Of a DNA stretch of 28,497 nucleotides, positions 6,730 through 13,763 are shown one piece after another (positions within the stretch are counted from its first letter, which is position 1; every line of letters begins with the position of its first letter). The notes below the pieces were generated by a model that saw nothing but the letters and a program-made list of their open reading frames with translations, did no database searches and had not been told where the DNA came from. The translations under genes and the position numbers were made by a program. The stretch is from the NCBI GenBank assembly GCA_030037695.1, contig JASHQF010000155.1, forward strand, positions 1 to 28,497, written 5' to 3'. The DNA is from Thermoplasmata archaeon. GTDB lineage: Archaea > Thermoplasmatota > Thermoplasmata > Lutacidiplasmatales > UBA184.

Positions 6730-7878
6730 ATGGCGAAGCGAGACTACTACGAGGTCCTCGGGCTCGCCCGCGGCGCCTCGACGGACGAGATCAAATCGGC
6801 GTACCGCCGCCTCGCCCGGCAGTACCACCCGGACGTCTCCAAGGAGAACGCGAAGGTCGCCGAGGAGAAGTTCAAGGAGATCTCCGAGGCGTACGAGGTC
6901 CTCGCGGACGAGGAGAAGCGTCGCCGCTACGATCAGCTCGGCTTCTCCGGCGTCGAGTCCGACTTTGGCCCGGGGGGGTTCACCTGGCAGAACTTCACGC
7001 ACGCCCAGGACCTGGAGGACCTCCTCGGCGCCTCGCCCCTGTTCCAGCAACTGTTCGGGAGCTTCGGGGGACCGTTCGGGGGGTTCGTCCGTCGGGACGT
7101 CACGCGCGGGGGGGACGTCGAGATCGGGGTCCGCCTGCCGCTCCGAGCGGCCGTCGAGGGGGCTCGGCCGACGGTCGAGGTCCCGCATTCGACGACCTGC
7201 ACGGCGTGCGGTGGGAACGGCGCCAAGGACGGCACCGCGCTCGAGACGTGCCCCGAGTGCCGGGGCCAGGGCCAGGTGCGGCGGGTCCAGAGCCGTGGGT
7301 TCGCCCAGGTGATCTCGATCAGCACCTGCCCCCGGTGCGGCGGGGCGGGCCGCAGGATCCTCGAGCCATGTCCGGTCTGCAAGGGCCGCGGCGAGGTGGC
7401 GACCCGGGAGAAGATCGAGCTGCGCGTCCCGCCCGGCCTCGAGGACGGCACCGTCCTGCGGATCCCGGGCCACGGGTCCGCCGGACGCCCGGGGGGCCGG
7501 CCCGGCGATCTCTACGTCCAGCTCGCGTTCGAGCCCCTCGAGCATTTCCGGCGGGACGGGCCCGACCTGTACTCGGAGACGACGATCCCGCTCTCCGTGG
7601 CGCTGCTCGGGGGCGAGGTCACCGTGCCGACCCTGGAAGCTCCGGCCGAGCTCAAGATCCCCGCCGGCACGCAGCCCGAGACCCAGTTCCGGCTCCGCGG
7701 CCGAGGGTTCCCCCGGCCCCACGGGGGGGCCCGTGGGGACCTCCTGCTGACGGTGCACGTCGAGATCCCGCGGTCCCTCTCGGGGAAGGAGCGGGAGCTC
7801 CTGCGCGAGGCGTTCGGGGGCGAGGCGCGTCCGGTCGGCGGCCGGAGGGAGTCGCTGTTCCGGCGCCGGTCGTCGTGA
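6730..7878 (+). CDS. dnaJ: Molecular chaperone DnaJ (type I Hsp40)
   Basis: Co-chaperone that delivers unfolded clients to DnaK and stimulates its ATPase. It has 382 residues with a J domain (about 1-66; HPD at 33-35), a short Gly/Phe region (about 70-125), and four zinc-binding CxxCxGxG repeats (CTACGGNG, CPECRGQG, CPRCGGAG, CPVCKGRG; about 157-222). The two substrate-binding beta domains follow. ATG 6730 (MAKRDYYEVLGL) is the canonical N-terminus; a GTG at 6697 would add 11 residues. DnaK and GrpE genes are not in the window. The stop overlaps the next start as GTGA. Confidence 0.96.
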   Translation: MAKRDYYEVLGLARGASTDEIKSAYRRLARQYHPDVSKENAKVAEEKFKEISEAYEVLADEEKRRRYDQLGFSGVESDFGPGGFTWQNFTHAQDLEDLLGASPLFQQLFGSFGGPFGGFVRRDVTRGGDVEIGVRLPLRAAVEGARPTVEVPHSTTCTACGGNGAKDGTALETCPECRGQGQVRRVQSRGFAQVISISTCPRCGGAGRRILEPCPVCKGRGEVATREKIELRVPPGLEDGTVLRIPGHGSAGRPGGRPGDLYVQLAFEPLEHFRRDGPDLYSETTIPLSVALLGGEVTVPTLEAPAELKIPAGTQPETQFRLRGRGFPRPHGGARGDLLLTVHVEIPRSLSGKERELLREAFGGEARPVGGRRESLFRRRSS

Positions 7879-8546
7879 CGGACGCACCTCCCGGGGGCGA
7901 ACCGTACTTCGCGGAGCGCCCCCGCTCCCGCTCGGTGCGACGGGAGCTGCGGTTCCTCTACCGGGGAGAGCTCCTCTCGTTCGTCGTCGACCGGGGGGTG
8001 TTCGCCTCCCACGGCCTCGATCCGGGGACCGCCCACCTGATCGCCTGCCTCGACCCGGGCCGCGGGGACCGCGTGCTCGATCTCGGCACCGGCTGGGGGG
8101 CGGTCGGCGTCGCGGCCGCCAAAAGCGCCCCCGACGGCCACGTCGTGCTCACGGAGGTGAACCGTCGGGCGGCGCGGCTCGCCGAGGAGAACGTGCGCCG
8201 CAACGGCGTGACGAACGCGGAGGTCCGGGTCGGGCGGTTGTTCGAGCCGGTCCGTGGCGAGCGGTTCGATCTGATCGCCACCAACCCCCCGTACCGGGCC
8301 GGTCGCGCGCTGATCGAGGAGCTGCTCGAGAGCGCGCCGGGGTTCCTCGCCCCCGCGGGCCGTCTCCTCCTGGTCGGGAAGGGGAGCCAGGGGATCCGCT
8401 ACTACCAGGAACGGCTCGAGGAGCGCTTCGGCCAGGGGGTCGCCGTGGTCGGCCGGGGCTCGGGCTACCGGGTGATCGAGGTCCGGACCCGCGCGGAGCC
8501 GGCGCCGATGCGACGCGCTCGCTCCGTTCCCCGCCGAAGGGGTTAA
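7875..8546 (+). CDS. Class I SAM-dependent methyltransferase, RsmC/RlmG-like (MTS domain)
   Basis: The protein has 223 residues. The SAM-binding motif I is VLDLGTGWGAVG (67-78), with an acidic residue ending strand 2 (VLTEVN). TNPPYRAG (NPPY at 137-140) is typical of N-methyltransferases acting on the exocyclic amine of a base in RNA. The N-terminal 60 residues (FLYRGELLSFVVDRGVFASHGLDPGT) match the substrate side of the RsmC family, so an rRNA or tRNA guanine N2 target is plausible. The GTG start overlaps the DnaJ stop (GTGA). The C-terminus is a short Arg-rich tail. Confidence 0.88.
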   Translation: MTDAPPGGEPYFAERPRSRSVRRELRFLYRGELLSFVVDRGVFASHGLDPGTAHLIACLDPGRGDRVLDLGTGWGAVGVAAAKSAPDGHVVLTEVNRRAARLAEENVRRNGVTNAEVRVGRLFEPVRGERFDLIATNPPYRAGRALIEELLESAPGFLAPAGRLLLVGKGSQGIRYYQERLEERFGQGVAVVGRGSGYRVIEVRTRAEPAPMRRARSVPRRRG

Positions 8547-8549
8547 GAG
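8542..8549 (+). promoter_or_regulatory. Possible TATA element ahead of the uS13-RpoD cluster
   Basis: GTTAAGAG overlaps the stop codon of the methyltransferase and is the only AT-rich patch in the region. If used, transcription would start near 8570 and leave a leader of about 70 bases before the proposed uS13 start. Confidence 0.3.
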
Positions 8550-8625
8550 CGGGACCCCGCTCGGCCGCACCTCCCGGAGACGGGCCGCGGGCCCACGCCC
8601 GCCGGTCGCCCGGGGGAGTTCCACC

Positions 8626-8633
8626 GAGGGGGT
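8626..8633 (+). promoter_or_regulatory. Shine-Dalgarno sequence that fixes an unusual uS13 start
   Basis: GAGGGGGT is followed by six bases and then ACG at 8640. It is the best ribosome-binding match between the methyltransferase stop and the uS13 conserved domain. It places initiation exactly at the codon before PKEAKEK, a typical second-residue context. Confidence 0.55.
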
Positions 8634-8639
8634 ACTTCC

Positions 8640-9371
8640 ACGCCCAAGGAAGCGAAGGAGAAGACCGAGGCCCCGGCCGCGCCGGCCGGCGCCCCCGCCG
8701 CAACGGCGGTCGAGCCCGAGGGAAAGGCGCCCCGCAAGGACAAGGGCGGGGGCAAGGGCAAGGAAGGCAAGGACGGGAAGGAGCCCAAGGAAGGGAAGGG
8801 GAAGGGCGGCGCGGCGCCGAAGGCGACGAAGTTCGTCCCCGACAACCCGAACTTCCGCTACATCGTACGGATCGCGAACACCGATCTCGACGGCACGCGC
8901 CCTGCCGCGCTCGCCCTCACCCGGGTCCCCGGGGTCGGGCTCAGGATCGCCGAGACGACCTGCCATCTCGCGCAGGTTTCGTCGAGCGAGCTCCTGGGCA
9001 ATCTCCCCGAGACGACGGTCGAAGGGATCGAAACGACGCTCCAATCGCTCGCCACGAACGTCCCCCGGTGGATGGTGAACCATCCCGGCGAGCCGGCGCT
9101 CGGAGAGTCGCTGCACTACGTCAGCGCCGACCTCGAGACCAGGCGCCGGGACGACGTGAACCTGATGAAGATGATCCGGAGCTACCGGGGCGTCCGCCAC
9201 GAGCGGGGGCAGAAGGTCCGCGGGCAGCGGACCCGGTCGAACGGCCGGACCGGCATGGCCGCGGGCGTGCTGAAGAAGGCCGCCAAGGAAGCCGCCCAGG
9301 CGGCGGCGAAGGAAGCGGCCCCCGCCCCTGCCGCCGCGGCCGCTCCCGCGCCGAAGAAGGAGAAGGAGTAA
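8640..9371 (+). CDS. rps13: 30S ribosomal protein uS13, apparent ACG start
   Basis: Small-subunit head protein, about 243 residues. The conserved domain begins near residue 64 (FVPDNPNFRYIVRIANTDLDG) and includes LTRVPGVGLRIAE and the C-terminal SYRGVRHERGQKVRGQRTRSNGRTG split across residues about 180-205. It is flanked by a Lys/Gly/Glu-rich N-terminal extension of about 62 residues and an Ala/Pro/Lys tail (KEAAPAPAAAAAPAPKKEKE). No ATG, GTG, TTG or CTG occurs in any frame from 8547 to beyond 8740. The first in-frame ATG, 9072, is inside the domain. ACG 8640, six bases after GAGGGGGT, is therefore proposed. It is either a genuine non-AUG start or an ATG altered by one base in this sequence. 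The gene leads the uS13-uS4-uS11-RpoD cluster. Confidence 0.88.
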   Translation, partial: TPKEAKEKTEAPAAPAGAPAATAVEPEGKAPRKDKGGGKGKEGKDGKEPKEGKGKGGAAPKATKFVPDNPNFRYIVRIANTDLDGTRPAALALTRVPGVGLRIAETTCHLAQVSSSELLGNLPETTVEGIETTLQSLATNVPRWMVNHPGEPALGESLHYVSADLETRRRDDVNLMKMIRSYRGVRHERGQKVRGQRTRSNGRTGMAAGVLKKAAKEAAQAAAKEAAPAPAAAAAPAPKKEKE

Positions 9372-9377
9372 GCGCGG

Positions 9378-9977
9378 ATGGGCGACCCCAAGTTCCTCCG
9401 CCGCCGCTACGAGACGCCGAAGCACCCGTGGGAGGGCGCCCGTATGGAGGAGGAGGGCAAGCTGGTCGAGCGCTACGGTCTCAAGAACAAGCGGGAGCTG
9501 TGGAAGGCCCAGTCGGTCCTCCGAGGCTTTCGCCGACAGGCCCGTGAGCTCCAGGCGAAGCTCCGGGCCGGAGCGCCGCAGGCGAAGCGCGAGACCGAGC
9601 TCCTGCTGGCCCGGCTCCGCCGCCTCGGGATCCTCTCCGTGCCGGCCCCCTCCCTGGACGACGTGCTCGCGCTCACGATCGAGGATGTGCTCCGCCGCCG
9701 CTTCGAATGGATCGTCTTCGCCCGCCAACTCGCCCCGACCCCATGGGGAGCCCGCCAGTGGATTGGGCACGGCCATTTCTCGATCGGCGACCACCGGGTC
9801 ACCCGCCCGGGGTACCTCGTCCCGTCCGACGACGAGGTCCGCATCGTCTACTCCCCGACGAGCCCGCTCGCGGCCGACGATCACGCTATGCGCGTCGCCT
9901 TGCGCGAGCGGCTGGAGTCCCGCGCCGCCGCGCCGTCCGCCCCGCCCCCCTCGCCGGAGGGAGGTGCCGCGCCGTGA
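9378..9977 (+). CDS. rps4: 30S ribosomal protein uS4
   Basis: Primary 16S rRNA-binding protein, 199 residues. The N-terminus GDPKFLRRRYETPKHPWEG is the archaeal/eukaryotic form (no zinc knuckle). The S4 RNA-binding domain covers about 105-165 (TIEDVLRRRFEWIVFARQLA, GHFSIGDHRVTRPGYLVP). The tail is Ala/Pro-rich. AAGGAG near 9358-9363 lies upstream of the ATG. The gap to uS13 is 6 bases, and the stop overlaps the uS11 start as GTGA. Confidence 0.96.
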   Translation: MGDPKFLRRRYETPKHPWEGARMEEEGKLVERYGLKNKRELWKAQSVLRGFRRQARELQAKLRAGAPQAKRETELLLARLRRLGILSVPAPSLDDVLALTIEDVLRRRFEWIVFARQLAPTPWGARQWIGHGHFSIGDHRVTRPGYLVPSDDEVRIVYSPTSPLAADDHAMRVALRERLESRAAAPSAPPPSPEGGAAP

Positions 9978-10357
9978 CGAAGATCGGGATCGCCCACATC
10001 TTCGCCAGCTACAACAACATCCACATCACCGTCACCGACATCACGGGGGCCGAGACGCTCGCGAAGGCGACCGGGGGGATGGTCGTGAAGGCCGCCCGCG
10101 ACGAGTCGAGCCCGTACGCCGCGATGAAGGCGGCCGACCAGATCGCCGCGGCGATCAAGGAGAAGGGGTACGAGGCGCTCCACGTGCGGGTCCGGGCCCC
10201 GGGCGGGAACCGCTCCCGCTCCCCCGGTCCGGGAGCCCAGGCGGCGATCCGGGCCCTCGCCCGCGCGGGCGTGAAGATCCAGCGGATCGAGGACGTCACC
10301 CCGGTGCCGCACGACGGGACGAAGCCGAAGGGGGGCCGGCGGGGCCGGCGCGTCTAG
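9974..10357 (+). CDS. rps11: 30S ribosomal protein uS11
   Basis: Platform protein of the small subunit, 127 residues. Family stretches are KIGIAHIFASYNNIHITVTD, GAETLAKATGGMVVKA, LHVRVRAPGGNRSRSPGPGAQ and the C-terminal VTPVPHDGTKPKGGRRGRRV. The frame is open upstream, but GTG 9974 overlaps the uS4 stop and has GGAGGTG at 9959-9965 eight bases before it. Confidence 0.96.
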   Translation: MTKIGIAHIFASYNNIHITVTDITGAETLAKATGGMVVKAARDESSPYAAMKAADQIAAAIKEKGYEALHVRVRAPGGNRSRSPGPGAQAAIRALARAGVKIQRIEDVTPVPHDGTKPKGGRRGRRV

Positions 10358-10358
10358 G

Positions 10359-11204
10359 GTGGCCGTCACCGTCGAGGAGCTGACGCCGAGGGCGTCGAAG
10401 CTCGAGATCGAGGGCCTCTCGGCGACGCAGGTCAACGCGGTGCGCCGGACGCTCCTCTCGGACGTCCCGAAGCTCGCGATCGAGGACGTCGAGTTCCATC
10501 TCGGACCGATCCGCGACGAGGCGACGGGGAAGGACTACGACTCCTCGACGAGCATGTTCGACGAGGGGGTCGCGCTCCGCCTCGGGCTCCTTCCGATCCC
10601 GACCGACCTCTCCCAGTTCCGCCGCAAGTCCGAGTGCACGTGCGGGGGGGCCGGCTGCGTGCATTGCCAGGTGATCTTCTCGGTCGACCGCAAGGGGCCG
10701 TGCACGGTCTACGCGAAGGACGTCGTCCCCCTCGGGGACAGCTCGATCGCGATCCTCGAACCGGACGTGCCGATCGTCCGCCTCGGCGCGCGCCAGGCGC
10801 TGCTCGCCTACGCGACGGCGGTCGTGGGGACGGCGCGGGAGCACGCGAAGTGGCAGGTCGCCCACGGGGTCGGGATGTACCCGCGGCCCCACGTACGGAT
10901 CGCCCGCAAGGAAGGCTGCTCGGAGGCGTGCCTGAAGCGCACCGCCGCCTCCTGCCCGGTGAACATCCTCGACTTCGCCGGGGGCAAGCTCACCGTCCAC
11001 GACGAGCCGAAGTGCATCGACTGCGGCGCCTGCGAGAAGACCTGCGAGCACGGCTCGATCCGCATCGAGGCGGACCCGGAGCGGTTCTTCCTCCGGTTCG
11101 AGACCGACGGGTCGCTCTCCGCGCGGGAGGCGCTCCGGTTCGCGCTCAAGGACCTGAAGCGCCGCTTCGAGGCGCTCCGCGAGGCGATCCAGTCGGTCCC
11201 GTAG
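10359..11204 (+). CDS. rpoD: DNA-directed RNA polymerase subunit D with iron-sulfur domain
   Basis: Alpha-like assembly subunit (Rpo3) that pairs with subunit L and nucleates polymerase assembly. It has 281 residues with a GTG start one base after the uS11 stop. The dimerisation domain contains VNAVRRTLLSDVPKLAIEDVE; an insert carries Cys93, Cys95, Cys100 and Cys103. A ferredoxin-like domain spans about 180-235 with Cys187, Cys191, Cys199-Pro and CIDCGACEKTC (Cys219, 222, 225, 229). At least one [4Fe-4S] cluster is likely; a second would need a non-standard ligand set. The 3' end overlaps Pelota by 59 bases on the opposite strand, so the usual downstream neighbours (uL15-like L18e, uL13, uS9, RpoN, RpoK) are not here. 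Confidence 0.97.
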   Translation: MAVTVEELTPRASKLEIEGLSATQVNAVRRTLLSDVPKLAIEDVEFHLGPIRDEATGKDYDSSTSMFDEGVALRLGLLPIPTDLSQFRRKSECTCGGAGCVHCQVIFSVDRKGPCTVYAKDVVPLGDSSIAILEPDVPIVRLGARQALLAYATAVVGTAREHAKWQVAHGVGMYPRPHVRIARKEGCSEACLKRTAASCPVNILDFAGGKLTVHDEPKCIDCGACEKTCEHGSIRIEADPERFFLRFETDGSLSAREALRFALKDLKRRFEALREAIQSVP

Positions 11205-12264
11205 CCCGCGTCGGGCTCGTCCAGTCGTAGCGCAGGATCGCCCCGATCCCGCCGACCCCGACCAGGCGCTCCCCGGCCGTCTCGCTCGAGCGGACGACGA
11301 ACAACCGGGCGCGGCCGCCCCGCGCGCGGTCGAGGATCGCCGCGATCTCCGCGTCCGCGAGCAGCGTCTCCGCGACGAGGACGATCTCGACCGCCCCCGC
11401 GTCGATCGCCTCCGCGACCTCCCGGCGACCGACCGCCGCGCGGGTCCCTCCCGAGAGGGCCCGGACCAGCCGCTCGACCGCCTCGGCCTCCTCCGCCGCG
11501 ACGCTCGCGCGCAGGACCTCGCTCGCCCGGCCCGAGCGCAGGAGCTCGTCGACCCCGACGCGACCCGCCTCCGACGTCGGGTAGACCCGGGTCCGGCGGG
11601 TCAGCTCCGGATGGGTCTCGGCGAGGCGCCGGGACAGGTCCTCCTTGAGGAACCCCGGGCCGGCGAGGACGAGCGCGCTCGCCCCTTCCGCCTCGCGGGC
11701 GATCACGGTGAGGAGCTCGTCCAGGTAGGCGTTCCGGTCCTTCTCCCCCTGGCGCGCGTCGAACCGCTTGCCCGCGATCGTCCTACGAACGTCCGCGACC
11801 GGCTCGATCGCCCGCCCGCGGAGCCGTACGATCGACGAATCGCCCCAGTCGACCGCGGCGAGCAGGATCGAGGGATCGCTCCGTCCTGAGAGGCCCTCGT
11901 CCAGGAGAGCCCGGTCGCCCGCCGACAGCTCGGGCTTGGCCAGCGTCACCTCGTCCCCCTCCGCCAGGTCGAGCGTGTGGTGGCGGCCGATGTCGAACGG
12001 CCCCTCGAGGATGGGGCCGGTGATCCGGACATGCTGGGAGAACCCGTGGAACTCGACCTGCTCGGCCCGGACCACGAGGTAGATGCGCCGACGGGTCCGC
12101 TCCGCGCCCGGCACGTCGATCGGCGCCTCCGGGTCGCGCCGCGTCGTCGAGGCCCCCACGCGGTCGCCCGGCCGCACGAGACGCGAGATCCGCCAGAGAT
12201 CGCTCGGGGTCTCGAGACGGAGCCGGTGCGCTCCCGTCGTCGGGTCTCGCGCGAGGAGCCTCAC
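11146..12264 (-). CDS. pelA: mRNA surveillance protein Pelota (Dom34)
   Basis: Ribosome-rescue factor related to eRF1 that works with aEF1A/ABCE1 on stalled ribosomes. It has about 372 residues. Domain 1 starts VRLLARDPTTGAHRL with SDLWRISRLVRPGDRV. The central domain has ALVLAGPGFLKEDL, and the C-terminal domain has GVDELLRSG and VGGIGAILRYDW. GTG 12264 starts the conserved domain; an ATG at 12393 would add 43 low-complexity residues crossing the promoter region of the divergent gene. AAGTATC at about 12297-12303 fits a TATA element. The last 20 or so residues after LRYDW lie within the antisense of rpoD and may be a tail without function. Confidence 0.93.
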   Translation of the reverse strand: MRLLARDPTTGAHRLRLETPSDLWRISRLVRPGDRVGASTTRRDPEAPIDVPGAERTRRRIYLVVRAEQVEFHGFSQHVRITGPILEGPFDIGRHHTLDLAEGDEVTLAKPELSAGDRALLDEGLSGRSDPSILLAAVDWGDSSIVRLRGRAIEPVADVRRTIAGKRFDARQGEKDRNAYLDELLTVIAREAEGASALVLAGPGFLKEDLSRRLAETHPELTRRTRVYPTSEAGRVGVDELLRSGRASEVLRASVAAEEAEAVERLVRALSGGTRAAVGRREVAEAIDAGAVEIVLVAETLLADAEIAAILDRARGGRARLFVVRSSETAGERLVGVGGIGAILRYDWTSPTRATGPTGSPRGAPRSGASGP

Positions 12265-12380
12265 GTGCGGTGCCCGGCTCGGGACGGACGGGGGGGATAC
12301 TTGCGCTTTCCGGCGCGCCGTCCCTCGGGGCGGGACACGCCCCCGCGCGGCCCCCGGGGAACCCACCGTCGCGGGTTTCG

Positions 12381-12391
12381 ATACGTTTACC
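12381..12391 (+). promoter_or_regulatory. TATA-like element for MFS exporter
   Basis: ATACGTTTACC is the most AT-rich patch in the divergent Pelota/MFS region and lies 29-39 bases before ATG 12420. This fits a leaderless transcript. Confidence 0.4.
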
Positions 12392-12419
12392 AACCCGACC
12401 GGGCTCGGGCCGGAAGCCC

Positions 12420-13763
12420 ATGGAGGGTTCTTCCGTACGGTACTCCGAGCTCCTCCGTCGGGCGTCGTTCCGCACGTTCCTCACCGCCGGGGCGCTCCAG
12501 TACGCGGGGCCGCCCGCCGTCCTGGTGGTCCTGCTCTTCCGCGTCGCCCTCGCCTACCCGGCCGCCGACCGGGAGATGTACGGGGCCCTCGCGCTCGCGT
12601 TCCTCGGCCTCTCGTCGACCCTCCCTACGCTCCTGGCCGCCTTCTTCGCCGGCAGCCTCGCGGACCGCCACGACCGGGTCGAGCTGATGCGCTCGGCGAA
12701 CCTCCTCGCCCTCCTCGCCGCCGCCGGCCTCGCGGCGGATCTCTACTTCTCGGCGGCCCGCCCGATCCCGGTGCCCGGGCCGGCCGGGTTCTACCTCCCT
12801 CTCTGGATGGTGCTCGCCTACCCCGGCTGGGCCCTGATGACCGCGAGCACGACGATCTTCCGCCCGGCGTACAACACGACGGTGCCGCGGATCGCCTCCG
12901 CCGAGGAGCTCGGCCGGGCGAACGGGCTCCTCTACGCGGTCGCCGCGCTCGCGGTCGCCCTCTCCACCGCGGGGACCGGAGCGCTCCTGACCTGGTTCAC
13001 CAGCACCGAGGCGGTCGGGGCCGCCTTCGCCCTGTTCCTGGTGACCCAGGGGTTGCTCCTCCGTCTCCCGGACGACCTGAGCCCCCCCCGGCCCTCGTCG
13101 CTCCCGTCGATCTGGAGCTCCGTGCGAGGCGGGTTCGCCTACCTGCGCCAGCGGCTCGACCTGTTCGAGATGACGATCGCCGCCCTCGTGATCAACTTCC
13201 TGCTCGCGGTCGCCCTCGTCGAGCTGGCCCTCTACGTCGTCAGCTGGCTCGGCCTCGTCGCGGGGATCTGGTACGGGGCGATGATCGCCGTGTCGACCGC
13301 CGGCGCCGGGGCCGGGCTCCTCGGTGCCTCCCACCTTCCGTTCGAGGAGCGGGCCGGGCTCTACATCCTCGGGTTCGTCTTCCTCGCCGGCTTCGCCCTC
13401 CTGAGCCTCGCCGCCGTCCGGTCGATCTGGCTCGCCCTGCCGCTCGTCTTCGCCTACGGGACGGCGACCGGGGCGATCGCGACGATGTTCCTCTCCACCG
13501 TCCAGGCGACGGTCCCCCACGACGTCATGGGACGGGTGTTCGCCGCCGACGAGGTCGGCAGCTACGCCCTCGTCCCGGTCGGGCAGTGGGTCGGGGGTCT
13601 CCTCACCCTCGCGGTCGGGGTCCGCGGCACGTTCCTCACCGTCGGCGTCGCGATCGCGATCTTCGGGGTGGTGATGGTCGTCGGCTTCCGGGCCCTGCGC
13701 CGCTTTGGTTACCGGCCCGCCCCGGGGACCCCTTCCGCTCCCGGGGAAGCGTCGGCGACCTGA
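12420..13763 (+). CDS. MFS exporter, DHA3/EntS-like
   Basis: Twelve-helix transporter of 447 residues. Motif A appears as GSLADRHDRVELMRSAN after helix 2. The stretch TTIFRPAYNTTVPRIASAEELGRANGL is characteristic of the DHA3-type efflux group (macrolide or siderophore exporters). Helices continue to about residue 425, then a Pro-rich tail. ATG 12420 is chosen over the ATG at 12270 because the latter would run through the promoter region, add 50 low-complexity residues, and ignore the TATA-like patch at 12381-12391. Substrate is not known. The 3' end overlaps the GNAT gene on the other strand by 55 bases. Confidence 0.86.
   Translation: MEGSSVRYSELLRRASFRTFLTAGALQYAGPPAVLVVLLFRVALAYPAADREMYGALALAFLGLSSTLPTLLAAFFAGSLADRHDRVELMRSANLLALLAAAGLAADLYFSAARPIPVPGPAGFYLPLWMVLAYPGWALMTASTTIFRPAYNTTVPRIASAEELGRANGLLYAVAALAVALSTAGTGALLTWFTSTEAVGAAFALFLVTQGLLLRLPDDLSPPRPSSLPSIWSSVRGGFAYLRQRLDLFEMTIAALVINFLLAVALVELALYVVSWLGLVAGIWYGAMIAVSTAGAGAGLLGASHLPFEERAGLYILGFVFLAGFALLSLAAVRSIWLALPLVFAYGTATGAIATMFLSTVQATVPHDVMGRVFAADEVGSYALVPVGQWVGGLLTLAVGVRGTFLTVGVAIAIFGVVMVVGFRALRRFGYRPAPGTPSAPGEASAT

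Noticed and set aside
8562..8618. GC-rich leader before uS13 considered as a ribosomal-protein autoregulatory RNA
   Set aside because: No stable repeat-paired structure or known leader motif could be made out by eye.
7512..9884. A 790-codon minus-strand open frame
   Set aside because: It lies opposite DnaJ, the methyltransferase, uS13 and uS4, all with clear family motifs. Its translation is low-complexity Arg/Leu/Pro-rich text with no recognisable motif, a common artefact in high-GC DNA.
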